From assembly GCF_027912515.1 (NCBI RefSeq), contig NZ_CP115464.1, forward strand, positions 1,736,001 through 1,800,000: a stretch of DNA of 64,000 nucleotides. The letters are read 5' to 3'. Source of the DNA: Brevundimonas sp. NIBR10 (lineage in GTDB: Bacteria > Pseudomonadota > Alphaproteobacteria > Caulobacterales > Caulobacteraceae). Shown here piece by piece: positions 1 to 8,240 of the stretch; position 1 is the first letter of the stretch; every line of letters begins with the position of its first letter. The notes beneath the pieces were generated by a model. It worked only from the letters and a program-made list of their open reading frames with translations, did no database searches and was not told the origin of the DNA. The position numbers and the translations under genes are program-made.

Positions 1-1831
1 GCGCTCGGTCGGCTTGGGCGAAGCGGGGGCGACCTCGCTCAGCGTCATCGCGGACGACCTCGGCGTCTACTATGACGCGCACCGTCCCTCGCGGATGGAA
101 GACCTGATCCGCACCGCGCCCGACTGGTGCGACGCCGCCATGATCGCCCGCGCGCGCGTCCTGATCGACCGCATCGTTGCGTCGGGCGTGTCCAAGACCA
201 ATATGGGCCAGCCGCTGGACCGTGCAGTCCTGAAACCCGGCCGGCGGGTCCTGGTGGTGGATCAGACCCTGGGCGACGCCTCGATCGGCTATGGCCTGGC
301 CTCGCCCCAGTCGTTCGCCGAGATGATCGCGGCGGCCCGGCGCGACGAGCCTGATGCGCAACTGATCGTCAAACGGCACCCGGCCGTCGCTGCCGGGCGC
401 AAACAGGGCTGTATCGCCACGGCCGACCTGACCGGCGTTACTCTGATCGACACGGACGTGCGACCTGCCGACCTGCTGGCGGTGGTGGACGCAGTCTATG
501 TCGTCACTTCGGCTCTGGGATTCGAGGCCCTGCTGCGCGGGCTGCCCGTGCGGTGTTTCGGGGCACCCTTCTATTCGGGGTGGGGTGCGACGACCGATGC
601 GATCGAGACCGGCCGTCGGGGCGGACCCCGCTCGGTCGAACAGATCGCCGTCGCCGCCCTGATCGTAGGCACCCGCTATGTCGATCCGGTCACCGGCCAA
701 CGCTGCGAGGCGGAACAGGCACTGGAGCGGTTGATCGCGCTACGGAACCGCGCAGACCGGCTGTCGGGCGTCTGGGCCGCCGCCGGGTTCGCACCGGCCA
801 AGCGCCCCCCGATCCGCCGCCTGCTGAACTCGCCCAAGGGCTCTGTCCGCTATCACTGGTTCGCCCGCAACGCCGCGAAACAGGCGGAAGAGCAGAACGG
901 TCGCCTGATCTGGTGGGCGGGCAAGGAGAGTGATCCGATCCGCGCTGCTGCCGCCGCGACGACCGCACCGACCGTGCGGATGGAGGACGGCTTCATCCGC
1001 TCGCGCGGCCTGGGGTCCGATTTTCACGGCGCTCTGTCGGTCGCCCTCGACGACCAGGGGGTCTATTATGACGCGCACCGCCCCAGCCGACTCGAAAGCC
1101 TGATCCAGGCGGGTGGGCTGGACGACAGGGCGCTCGCCCGTGCCGCAGCCTTGCGCGTCCGGATCGTCGAGGCGGGGCTGTCCAAATACAATATCCGGGG
1201 CGAGGCACCGGCCGGCTGGCCTTCCGACAGGGAACGCGTTCTCGTCGTCGGCCAGGTCGAGAACGACAAGTCGATCGCACTGGGCTGCACCGATATCCGT
1301 ACCAACTCCGGCCTGGTCGAGGCGGCGCGACGGGATTTCCCTGACGCCTTCCTGATCTACCGCAACCATCCCGACGTCATGGCCGGAAACCGGCCCGGCC
1401 TGCTGGAGGCCCATGCGCTGGACGCCGTCGATGCGGTGGCCGACGACCTGGACATCATCGACTGTCTGAACGCCTGCGACCGGCTGGTCACCCTGACGTC
1501 CCTGTCGGGGTTCGAGACCCTGATGCGGGGCAAGGCGGTGACCACCTATGGCCGGCCCTTCTATGCCGGCTGGGGCCTGACCGACGACCGCACCGGTCCT
1601 TTCCCGAGACGCACGGAACGCGCCAGTCTGGATGCCCTGATCCACGCGGCCCTGATCGACTATCCGATCTACGTCAGCCCCTCCGGCTGGCCCTGCGAGG
1701 CGGAGGATCTGGTCGAGGCCCTGATCGCCGCCCGCGACCATCCGGTCCCGCCCGGACCGCGTGGCGTCATACCCCGCTGGTGGCGAGGCATCATGGCGTC
1801 TCTCGACCGGACGCCGCCACCGTCCTATTGA
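1..1831 (+). CDS. KpsC-like capsular polysaccharide Kdo-transferase, 5' end outside window
   Basis: The reading frame is already open at base 2, so the gene is cut by the window edge; the TTG at 14 is internal. Two tandem modules are visible. Each begins with an EDGFIRS-x-GLG type motif (the first only as RSVGLG at the edge, the second near base 985) followed by GVYYDAHRPSR, then a Lys/His-rich middle and an FETLMRG/FYAGWGLT-like end. This duplicated arrangement is typical of KpsC, the cytoplasmic retaining beta-Kdo transferase that builds the poly-Kdo linker anchoring capsule to phosphatidylglycerol. The rest of the capsule locus should lie to the left. The linker-synthesis role is inferred from the family; the substrate cannot be read here. 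Confidence 0.8.
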   Translation, partial: RSVGLGEAGATSLSVIADDLGVYYDAHRPSRMEDLIRTAPDWCDAAMIARARVLIDRIVASGVSKTNMGQPLDRAVLKPGRRVLVVDQTLGDASIGYGLASPQSFAEMIAAARRDEPDAQLIVKRHPAVAAGRKQGCIATADLTGVTLIDTDVRPADLLAVVDAVYVVTSALGFEALLRGLPVRCFGAPFYSGWGATTDAIETGRRGGPRSVEQIAVAALIVGTRYVDPVTGQRCEAEQALERLIALRNRADRLSGVWAAAGFAPAKRPPIRRLLNSPKGSVRYHWFARNAAKQAEEQNGRLIWWAGKESDPIRAAAAATTAPTVRMEDGFIRSRGLGSDFHGALSVALDDQGVYYDAHRPSRLESLIQAGGLDDRALARAAALRVRIVEAGLSKYNIRGEAPAGWPSDRERVLVVGQVENDKSIALGCTDIRTNSGLVEAARRDFPDAFLIYRNHPDVMAGNRPGLLEAHALDAVDAVADDLDIIDCLNACDRLVTLTSLSGFETLMRGKAVTTYGRPFYAGWGLTDDRTGPFPRRTERASLDALIHAALIDYPIYVSPSGWPCEAEDLVEALIAARDHPVPPGPRGVIPRWWRGIMASLDRTPPPSY

Positions 1832-1933
1832 AGCCTTAGAAAAGCATCAGGTCGCTCTGCGCGCGCCTGGAACTCACGGACCGACGTCCCTCAAGCAGTG
1901 AGGCGCCGCGCGCCGAACGATAGGGACCACGAA

Positions 1934-3055
1934 GTGCAAGCGTCAGTCATCGCCGCCACCGGCCTGTTCACCCCCGAACAGTCGATCTCCAACGAGGAAC
2001 TGGTCGAGGCCTACAACGCCTGGGCCGAGCAGTGGAACATCGACCACGCGCTCCAGATTCAGGAAGGTGACGTCGCCGCCCTGACCCCGTCCTCGGTCGC
2101 CTTCATCGAGAAGGCCTCGGGCATCAAGTCACGCTATGTCCTCGACAAGACCGGTATCGTCGACCCGAAGCGGATGGCCCCGAACATCCCCGAGCGTGGC
2201 AATGACGAGCTGTCGATCATGGCCGAGATGGCCGTCGCCGCCGCACGGCAGGCCATCGCCGCCTGGGGCAAGCCGGTCAGTGAGATCGGCGCGGTCCTGT
2301 GCGCCGCCTCCAACATGCCGCGCCCCTATCCGGCCCTGGCGGTCGAGGTCCAGCAGGCGCTGGGCATCGAGGGCTTCGGCTTCGACATGAACGTCGCCTG
2401 TTCCTCGGCGACGTTCGGCATCAAGACCGCCGCAGACTTCATCGGCTCGGGGTCGGTCAAGGCCGTGCTGATGGTCAACCCCGAGGTCTGTTCCGCCCAC
2501 CTGAACTTCAAGGATCGCGACAGCCACTTCATCTTCGGTGACGTCGCCACCGCCGTGATCGTGGAAGCCGCCGATCAGGCGGGCCCCGGGGGCTGGGACA
2601 TTCTGGGCACAAAGCTGAAGACCGTCTTCTCCAACAATATCCGCAACAATTTCGGCTTCCTGAACAACGCCGCGCCCGAAGGCATCGGCGCACCGGACAA
2701 GCTGTTCATCCAGCAGGGACGCAAGGTGTTCAAGGATGTGGTGCCGCTTGTATCGGACATGATCGTCGAGCACGCCGGTGAGCTCGGGCTTGATCCGCAC
2801 GGGCTCAAGCGACTGTGGCTGCACCAGGCCAACATCAACATGAACGACTTCATCGGTCGCAAGGTGCTGGGTCGTGACCCGACGCCGGAAGAGAACGTCA
2901 TCATCCTGGACGAGTACGCCAACACGTCATCCGCCGGATCGATCATTGCCTTCCACCTCAGGCACGACGGGTTCGAGCCCGGCGACACCGGCCTGATCTG
3001 CTCATTCGGCGCGGGCTATTCGGCAGGTACGGTGTTCGTGCGGAAGCGGGCCTGA
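1934..3055 (+). CDS. 3-oxoacyl-ACP synthase III-like condensing enzyme (FabH family)
   Basis: Thiolase-fold ketosynthase of 373 aa that should condense an acyl thioester with malonyl-ACP. The full triad is visible: Cys156 in NVACSSATFG, His297 in WLHQANIN and Asn330 in EYANTSSAG. I chose the GTG at 1934 (preceded by AGGGA at about 8 nt) over the GTG at 1898, because the protein then begins MQASVIAATGLFTPE, as in related enzymes. It is about 50 residues longer than E. coli FabH, with extra sequence near residues 25-60 and 75-95, so it belongs to the longer FabH-like group and may not be the housekeeping initiator of fatty acid synthesis. It stands alone and converges on the esterase gene, with 2 bp between stop codons. 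Confidence 0.85.
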   Translation: MQASVIAATGLFTPEQSISNEELVEAYNAWAEQWNIDHALQIQEGDVAALTPSSVAFIEKASGIKSRYVLDKTGIVDPKRMAPNIPERGNDELSIMAEMAVAAARQAIAAWGKPVSEIGAVLCAASNMPRPYPALAVEVQQALGIEGFGFDMNVACSSATFGIKTAADFIGSGSVKAVLMVNPEVCSAHLNFKDRDSHFIFGDVATAVIVEAADQAGPGGWDILGTKLKTVFSNNIRNNFGFLNNAAPEGIGAPDKLFIQQGRKVFKDVVPLVSDMIVEHAGELGLDPHGLKRLWLHQANINMNDFIGRKVLGRDPTPEENVIILDEYANTSSAGSIIAFHLRHDGFEPGDTGLICSFGAGYSAGTVFVRKRA

Positions 3056-3057
3056 CG

Positions 3058-4587
3058 TCACTTCGGCCTGGTCGGATAGAGCGCTTCGATCAGATCGAGG
3101 CGGTCTGCGAAGGGGATGGGTTTGACCACGGGGCCGTCGTTCGTGAACTCCAGGAGCTGGTCGGGTGAGGAGCCTAGGTCGGGCCAGCGGACGGGAGCGC
3201 TTGCGCTGTTGGGATCCCCTGCCTTGGCGAAGTCGGTCCAGTAGCCGGCCATGACGTCGGCGACGCGCTGGTCTCGGGTGTCGGTGGGCCAGGGCGAGGC
3301 GGTCAGTGTGTCGAACACATACTGGCGTTCCGAGGCGTGGGGCGCGCCGCCGTGGGGCATGGTCATGCCCTCCGAAACGACATCGAACCGATAAAGCCAG
3401 GTCGGGTAGCCCCGTCCGGCGTGCAGTCGCGCGAGGCGCCTCGCCGGCTCATTGAAGACCAGATCACTGACGATATGGTCGTCATAGCCGGCCTGATCGC
3501 CATAGACGGCGAGCAGCGCTGCTTTCTGGTCGGGCGTCTGGCCGTCGAGACGGTCGCGGTAGGGCGGCACATAGGACGGGCTCGCGCGCCAGAACTCCGC
3601 CGAGTTGGTTCCGATGATCAGAGGCACGGGGGCCTGGGAGCCATTGGCGAAGGCGGTTTCGACGTCGGTGGCGAGGATGGCACCGTCGGTGAGGATCAGG
3701 TCGCCGTCATAGAAGCTGGGTGCCGGGGTCAGCAGGCGTTCGGCGGGGACGGCGCGCAGGGCCTCGGCCGTGGGTGTGATCCCGGCGTCATAGGCCCAGG
3801 CCGCGCCACGCGCGCGGGTCGGGCGCAGGGTCCCGTCCGGCACCTCGATCAGGGGGGCACCCTGCTGGCGGCCGAGGCCCGATTCGACCACCGCGCGCGC
3901 GAACAGACCCCGCGCGCGCTCTGCGACCATCAACTGGGTCACCGCGACGCCGCCGGCCGACTCGCCGAAGATCGTGACCTGGGCCGGATGACCGCCGAAT
4001 GACGCGATGTTGTCGCGCACCCATTCCAGGGCCGCTATCATGTCCATGACGCCGTAGTTGCCCGCAGGCTCGCCCGCCGCCCGCTCGGCCGCCAGGGCCG
4101 GATGGTCGAAAAAGCCCAGTCGGCCGAGGCGATAGTTCAAGGTCACGACGACCACGCCGCGCTTCGCAAGGTTCGATCCGTCGTAGAGCGCCGCCGTGCC
4201 CGAGCCGTTGATGTAACCGCCGCCGTGGATCCAGACCATGACGGGCAGGGGGCCGCTGCGACCCTGAGGTGCCCAGACATTCAGGGTCAGGCAGTCTTCG
4301 CTCATCGGCAGGGGGCCGACGCCGTTGTCGCCGTTGGCGGGCGGCTGGATGCAGATGGCGCCGACCGAGCCTGCGTCGCGAGGTCCGGACCATGGCTCGG
4401 GCACCTGGGGCGGACGCCAGCGCAAGGGGCCGACGGGCGGCGCAGCATACCGAATGCCCCTGAAGCTCTCGACACCCCCGACTTCACGCCCGACCAGAAC
4501 GCCCTGTCGGGTCTGGGCCGTCGGGTCGGAGGAGGCAGGCGGGGTCGTCATCAGGAGCACGGCACCGAGAAGGGAAGAGATGAGCAT
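3058..4587 (-). CDS. secreted type B carboxylesterase
   Basis: Alpha/beta hydrolase of 509 aa that should hydrolyse carboxylic esters outside the cytoplasm. The first about 20 residues form a signal peptide (MLISSLLGAVLLMTTPPASS). Family landmarks are in order: EDCLTLNVW near residues 97-105, oxyanion-hole HGGG at 121-124, nucleophile Ser210 in FGESAGG, the acidic residue in TNSAEFW, and the catalytic His in HGGAPHASE. It is divergently transcribed from the histidine kinase gene, with about 120 bp between them. The natural substrate is not predictable. Confidence 0.88.
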   Translation of the reverse strand: MLISSLLGAVLLMTTPPASSDPTAQTRQGVLVGREVGGVESFRGIRYAAPPVGPLRWRPPQVPEPWSGPRDAGSVGAICIQPPANGDNGVGPLPMSEDCLTLNVWAPQGRSGPLPVMVWIHGGGYINGSGTAALYDGSNLAKRGVVVVTLNYRLGRLGFFDHPALAAERAAGEPAGNYGVMDMIAALEWVRDNIASFGGHPAQVTIFGESAGGVAVTQLMVAERARGLFARAVVESGLGRQQGAPLIEVPDGTLRPTRARGAAWAYDAGITPTAEALRAVPAERLLTPAPSFYDGDLILTDGAILATDVETAFANGSQAPVPLIIGTNSAEFWRASPSYVPPYRDRLDGQTPDQKAALLAVYGDQAGYDDHIVSDLVFNEPARRLARLHAGRGYPTWLYRFDVVSEGMTMPHGGAPHASERQYVFDTLTASPWPTDTRDQRVADVMAGYWTDFAKAGDPNSASAPVRWPDLGSSPDQLLEFTNDGPVVKPIPFADRLDLIEALYPTRPK

Positions 4588-4706
4588 GATCTGTCTCTAG
4601 ACGCGATGGCCCACTTCGCCCAAATCCCGCCTGTGTACGATCGACGACAATCCGATGAACCATTCACGGGCTTGAGCGTTAGTCGGCGCGTTCGGCGGGG
4701 ATTGCA

Positions 4707-6227
4707 TTGAAAGAACTGGTCAAATCGAGCGATCTCGCGATCGATCTGGCGACGGCGTTCGATGCGTCGCCGAATCCCTATGTGCTGCTCTACCCGGACC
4801 TTTGCGTCGCGGGGATGAACCAGGCCTATCTGGACATCACCCACAGCCGGCGTGAGGACATCCTCGGCCAGCCGATCTTCGGGTCCTTCGATTCGGGGCC
4901 GAGCGACGAGGCTCCGGAGAATGTGCGCCAGGTCCGCACCTCGATGGAAAAGGCGATCGCCACCCGACGACCCGACCATCTGGCTGTGGTGAAGTTCTCC
5001 ATCGCGCGCGACCTGCCCGAGGGCGGCCGCGTCTTCGAGGACCGGTTCTGGAGTGCAACCCATACGCCGGTCCTGAACAGGGACGGCGAGGTCGTCATGC
5101 TGTTGCAGCATACGACCGACATCACCGAGTTGGAACGGCTGCGACAGATGTCGGCCGCCGGCACGGATGGAGCCGTCAGCGCCCTGGACGCGATGGTTGG
5201 CGGAGGCCTTCTGGCGCGGGCCCGGCATGTTCAGGAGGACAACCGTCGCCTCTCGATCGAGCGCAACCGACTGACCGAGATGTTCATGCAGGCGCCGGGG
5301 TTCATCGCCGTGCTGTCAGGACCTGATCACCGGTTCGAGCTGTTCAATGAGGCCTATCGCCGCCTGACGGACCATCGCGAGCTGGCGGGCAAGACTGTGG
5401 CCGAGGCCCTGCCTGAGGTAGTCGAGCAGGGCTATATCGACATGCTGGACACGGTGTTCGAGACCGGTGAGCCGGTGGAGGGGCGCGGTAGCCTGTTGCG
5501 GCTTCAGGCCGTGCGGGACGGTCCCTTCGAGGACGCCTATGTCGATTTCATCTACCAGCCGATCCGGGAGGACGGCGGCAAGGTGGTGGGCATCTTCGTG
5601 CAGGGCCACGATGTCACTGACAACGTCTTGGCCGCCCAGCGCCAGAAACTGATGATCGACGAGCTGAACCACAGGGTGAAGAATACCCTTGCCACCGTCC
5701 AGTCCATCGCCATGCAGACGGCGCGCTCCCATACCGATCCGCGCGCCTTTGCCGAGTCTTTCCAGGCCCGGCTTCTGTCGCTGTCGCACACCCACGACCT
5801 GTTGACCCGCAGTCACTGGGAAGGTGCCGACCTGGGCGACATCCTGCGGCACGAGACCGAGGCACACGAGACGCACCGGATATCGGCCAATGGGCCGCCT
5901 GTGCCGCTGGGCCCGGCATTCGCCCTGTCGCTGGGGATGATCTTTCACGAGCTGGCGACCAATGCGGCCAAGTACGGTGCCTTGTCGGCACCGGGTGGGC
6001 GCGTGCTGGTCGACTGGTCGATCGCCGACCAGACCGACCGGCGTCTGGTCGTCGAATGGCGCGAAACCGGCGGGCCCACCGTGGCGACACCGGAACGGCG
6101 CGGCTTCGGCACCCGGATGATCGAGCGCAATGTGCGTCATGATCTGGCGGGCGAGGTGGAACTCCGCTACCTCGAAAGCGGCCTCAACGCCCGCATCACT
6201 GTTCCGCTGGATCGCGCCGTCCCATGA
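4707..6227 (+). CDS. PAS-PAS HWE-family sensor histidine kinase
   Basis: Cytoplasmic two-component sensor of 506 aa with no membrane segment. Two PAS-like domains cover about residues 12-130 and 190-310. The kinase part has the phosphoacceptor His near residue 322 in LNHRVKNTLA, HELATNAAKYGAL as the N-box and the WRE tryptophan-glutamate motif (VEWRETGGP) that defines the HWE group of alphaproteobacterial kinases. The start is TTG at 4707, with GCGGGG about 6 nt upstream; no ATG or GTG in this frame fits the first PAS domain as well. Its stop overlaps the start of the response regulator by 4 bp (ATGA), so the two are translationally coupled partners. The PAS ligand is unknown; HWE kinases often sense light or redox through flavin, but I do not see the LOV NCRFLQ signature here. 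Confidence 0.87.
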   Translation: MKELVKSSDLAIDLATAFDASPNPYVLLYPDLCVAGMNQAYLDITHSRREDILGQPIFGSFDSGPSDEAPENVRQVRTSMEKAIATRRPDHLAVVKFSIARDLPEGGRVFEDRFWSATHTPVLNRDGEVVMLLQHTTDITELERLRQMSAAGTDGAVSALDAMVGGGLLARARHVQEDNRRLSIERNRLTEMFMQAPGFIAVLSGPDHRFELFNEAYRRLTDHRELAGKTVAEALPEVVEQGYIDMLDTVFETGEPVEGRGSLLRLQAVRDGPFEDAYVDFIYQPIREDGGKVVGIFVQGHDVTDNVLAAQRQKLMIDELNHRVKNTLATVQSIAMQTARSHTDPRAFAESFQARLLSLSHTHDLLTRSHWEGADLGDILRHETEAHETHRISANGPPVPLGPAFALSLGMIFHELATNAAKYGALSAPGGRVLVDWSIADQTDRRLVVEWRETGGPTVATPERRGFGTRMIERNVRHDLAGEVELRYLESGLNARITVPLDRAVP

Positions 6228-6607
6228 CCCACCCCCTGAACGGCCGCCGCATCCTGATCGTCGAGGACGAGAGTCTGGTGGCCATGCTGCTGGAGACGAT
6301 ACTGGAGGATATGGGCTGCACCCCGGTCGGGCCGATCGCGAGCGTGGCCGAGGCCCTGGCCCTGCTGTCCGATCCCGAACTCGAAGGGATCGATGCGGCT
6401 CTGCTGGACGTCAATGTGGCGGGCCACGAGGTCTTCCCGGTCGCGGAGGCCTTGGCGACGCGGGGTACGCCCTTCGTGTTCTCCACCGGATATGGCCAGG
6501 GCGGACTGCCGGACCGGTGGCGCAATCATTCGACGATCCAGAAGCCCTTCACCGAGGCGGCGGTGCAGCAGGCCCTGATGGACGCGGTTGGGGTGGCTAA
6601 CGTCTAG
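6224..6607 (+). CDS. single-domain response regulator
   Basis: Receiver domain of 127 aa with no output domain. The acidic pair Glu14/Asp15 (IVEDES), phosphoacceptor Asp62 (ALLDVNVAG), a Thr/Ser switch (FSTGY) and Lys107 (QKPF) are all present, so it should be phosphorylated. It starts inside the stop codon of the HWE kinase gene and is its obvious partner. Such stand-alone receivers in alphaproteobacteria act as phosphate sinks or by protein-protein contact. Its 3' end overlaps the 3' end of the convergent oxidoreductase gene by 4 bp. Confidence 0.9.
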   Translation: MTHPLNGRRILIVEDESLVAMLLETILEDMGCTPVGPIASVAEALALLSDPELEGIDAALLDVNVAGHEVFPVAEALATRGTPFVFSTGYGQGGLPDRWRNHSTIQKPFTEAAVQQALMDAVGVANV

Positions 6608-8202
6608 CGACGAACGTCCTTGAGGACGGCGCGGGCGGCATTATGTCCCGGCGCACCGGTCACGCCGCCGCCCGGATGGCTGCCGGAACCGCACAGATAC
6701 AGACCCGGAACCGGCATCCGGTGATCGGCGTGGCCCAGCACCGGGCGGGCGCTGAACAGCTGGTCCAGGGTCAGTCGGCCATGGAAGATGTCGCCGCCGA
6801 TCAGTCCGAAGCGCCGTTCCAGATCGCGGGGCCCCAGCGCCAGCCGGCCGATCACCGAGGCCTTGAAGCCCGGGGCGGCCTTGTCGACGGTCTCGATCAT
6901 CAGGTCGGCGACGGTGTCGCGATGGGCGTCGTCGAGATCGGGCGATACGTGCTGGCAGAACAGGCTGGCGACGTGCGCTCCGGGTGGGGCGAGGCTGTCG
7001 TCCAGGGTCGAGGGGATCAGCATCTCCACGATCGGCTCGGAGGACCAGCTGTTCAGCCGGGCCTGAGCGTGGGCCCGATCCATATAGGCCAGGCTGGGGG
7101 CGAGGATGATCCCCGCCGTCAGATGATCCCCGTCGCCAGGCAGGGCGGTGAAATCGGGCAGTTCGCTGAGCGCGACATTCATGCGGAAGGTGCCCGAGCC
7201 CGAGGCATAACGACTCATCCGCTCGGTGAAGTCGGCCGGGACCAAGGCCGGATCGACCAGCCGATCGAACAGCAGGCGCGGATGCAGGTTCGACACGACG
7301 GCGCGGGCGAGTATGACGTCGCCGGCCTCCGTGACCGCCCCGACGGTGCGGCCCTTCTCGGTCAGGACGGAGGCGACGGCGGTGTCCAGCCGTATCTCGA
7401 CCCCCTGTTCGACACAGGCCGCCGCCATCGCCTGGGTGATCGCCCCCATGCCGCCGATGGCGTGACCCCAGACACCCTTGCGACCGTTCACCTCGCCGAA
7501 GACGTGGTGCAGCAGGACATAGGCCGAGCCGGGCGTATAGGGGCTGGCATAATTGCCCACGACGCTGTCGAAGCCGAACAGGGCCTTGATCGGATCGCTT
7601 TCGAACCAGCCGTCCAGCCAGTCGCCCGCCGACTTGGCGAACAGGTCCAGCACGTCGCGCCGCGCCGTCAGGTCCAGCCCGCCCATCCGCCGGGCCACGG
7701 ATGCCGACTTCAGCATCTCGGGGATGGCCGCCAGCCAGCCGCCCAGGCCCTGAGAATCTGGCGGCAAGTTGGGCGGGATTTCGAGAACCAGGGCGCGCAG
7801 CACGGCCGCCACGGCCTCCAGCCGCGCCTCATAGTCGGGCAGTCGTTCGGCGTCGCGGGCAGAGAATTTCGCCACCTCGCCGGCGGTCCGACCCTCTCCG
7901 GCAGAAAGATGGCGACCGTCCGGCAGCGGCAGGAAGTTCGACATCCGGCGCTCGACCACGGTCAGGCCGTGCCGGGCCAGCTCCAGGTCGGCGATGATCT
8001 TCGGGTTCAGCAGGCTGACGGTGTAGCTGGCGGTGGAGTTGCGAAAGCCGGGATGGAACTCCTCCGTTACCGCCGCCCCGCCGACGACACCGCGCCCCTC
8101 CAGCACAGTGACCTTCAGGCCTGCCCGCGCCAGATAGAAGGCGCAGACCAGCCCGTTATGGCCGCCGCCCAGGATGACGATGTCAGTATCGGTATGCGCC
8201 AT
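6604..8202 (-). CDS. CrtI/phytoene-dehydrogenase-like FAD oxidoreductase
   Basis: FAD-dependent amine-oxidase/desaturase fold of 532 aa. The N-terminal dinucleotide-binding motif is ILGGGHNGLVCAFYLARAG followed by VTVLEGRGVVGGAA, and the C-terminal FAD motif is PGLYLCGSGSHPGGGVTGAPGHNAA. It belongs to the COG1233 group with animal PYROXD2 rather than to true CrtI, which is encoded separately at 14916-16427. It is co-directional with and 38 bp downstream of the restriction-modification gene and, beyond that, of the IPP isomerase gene. A carotenoid or isoprenoid substrate is suggested by context only. Confidence 0.8.
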   Translation of the reverse strand: MAHTDTDIVILGGGHNGLVCAFYLARAGLKVTVLEGRGVVGGAAVTEEFHPGFRNSTASYTVSLLNPKIIADLELARHGLTVVERRMSNFLPLPDGRHLSAGEGRTAGEVAKFSARDAERLPDYEARLEAVAAVLRALVLEIPPNLPPDSQGLGGWLAAIPEMLKSASVARRMGGLDLTARRDVLDLFAKSAGDWLDGWFESDPIKALFGFDSVVGNYASPYTPGSAYVLLHHVFGEVNGRKGVWGHAIGGMGAITQAMAAACVEQGVEIRLDTAVASVLTEKGRTVGAVTEAGDVILARAVVSNLHPRLLFDRLVDPALVPADFTERMSRYASGSGTFRMNVALSELPDFTALPGDGDHLTAGIILAPSLAYMDRAHAQARLNSWSSEPIVEMLIPSTLDDSLAPPGAHVASLFCQHVSPDLDDAHRDTVADLMIETVDKAAPGFKASVIGRLALGPRDLERRFGLIGGDIFHGRLTLDQLFSARPVLGHADHRMPVPGLYLCGSGSHPGGGVTGAPGHNAARAVLKDVRR

Positions 8203-8240
8203 GGCTCCGAACTAGACCGACGGCAAGGGATCGGGAAGCG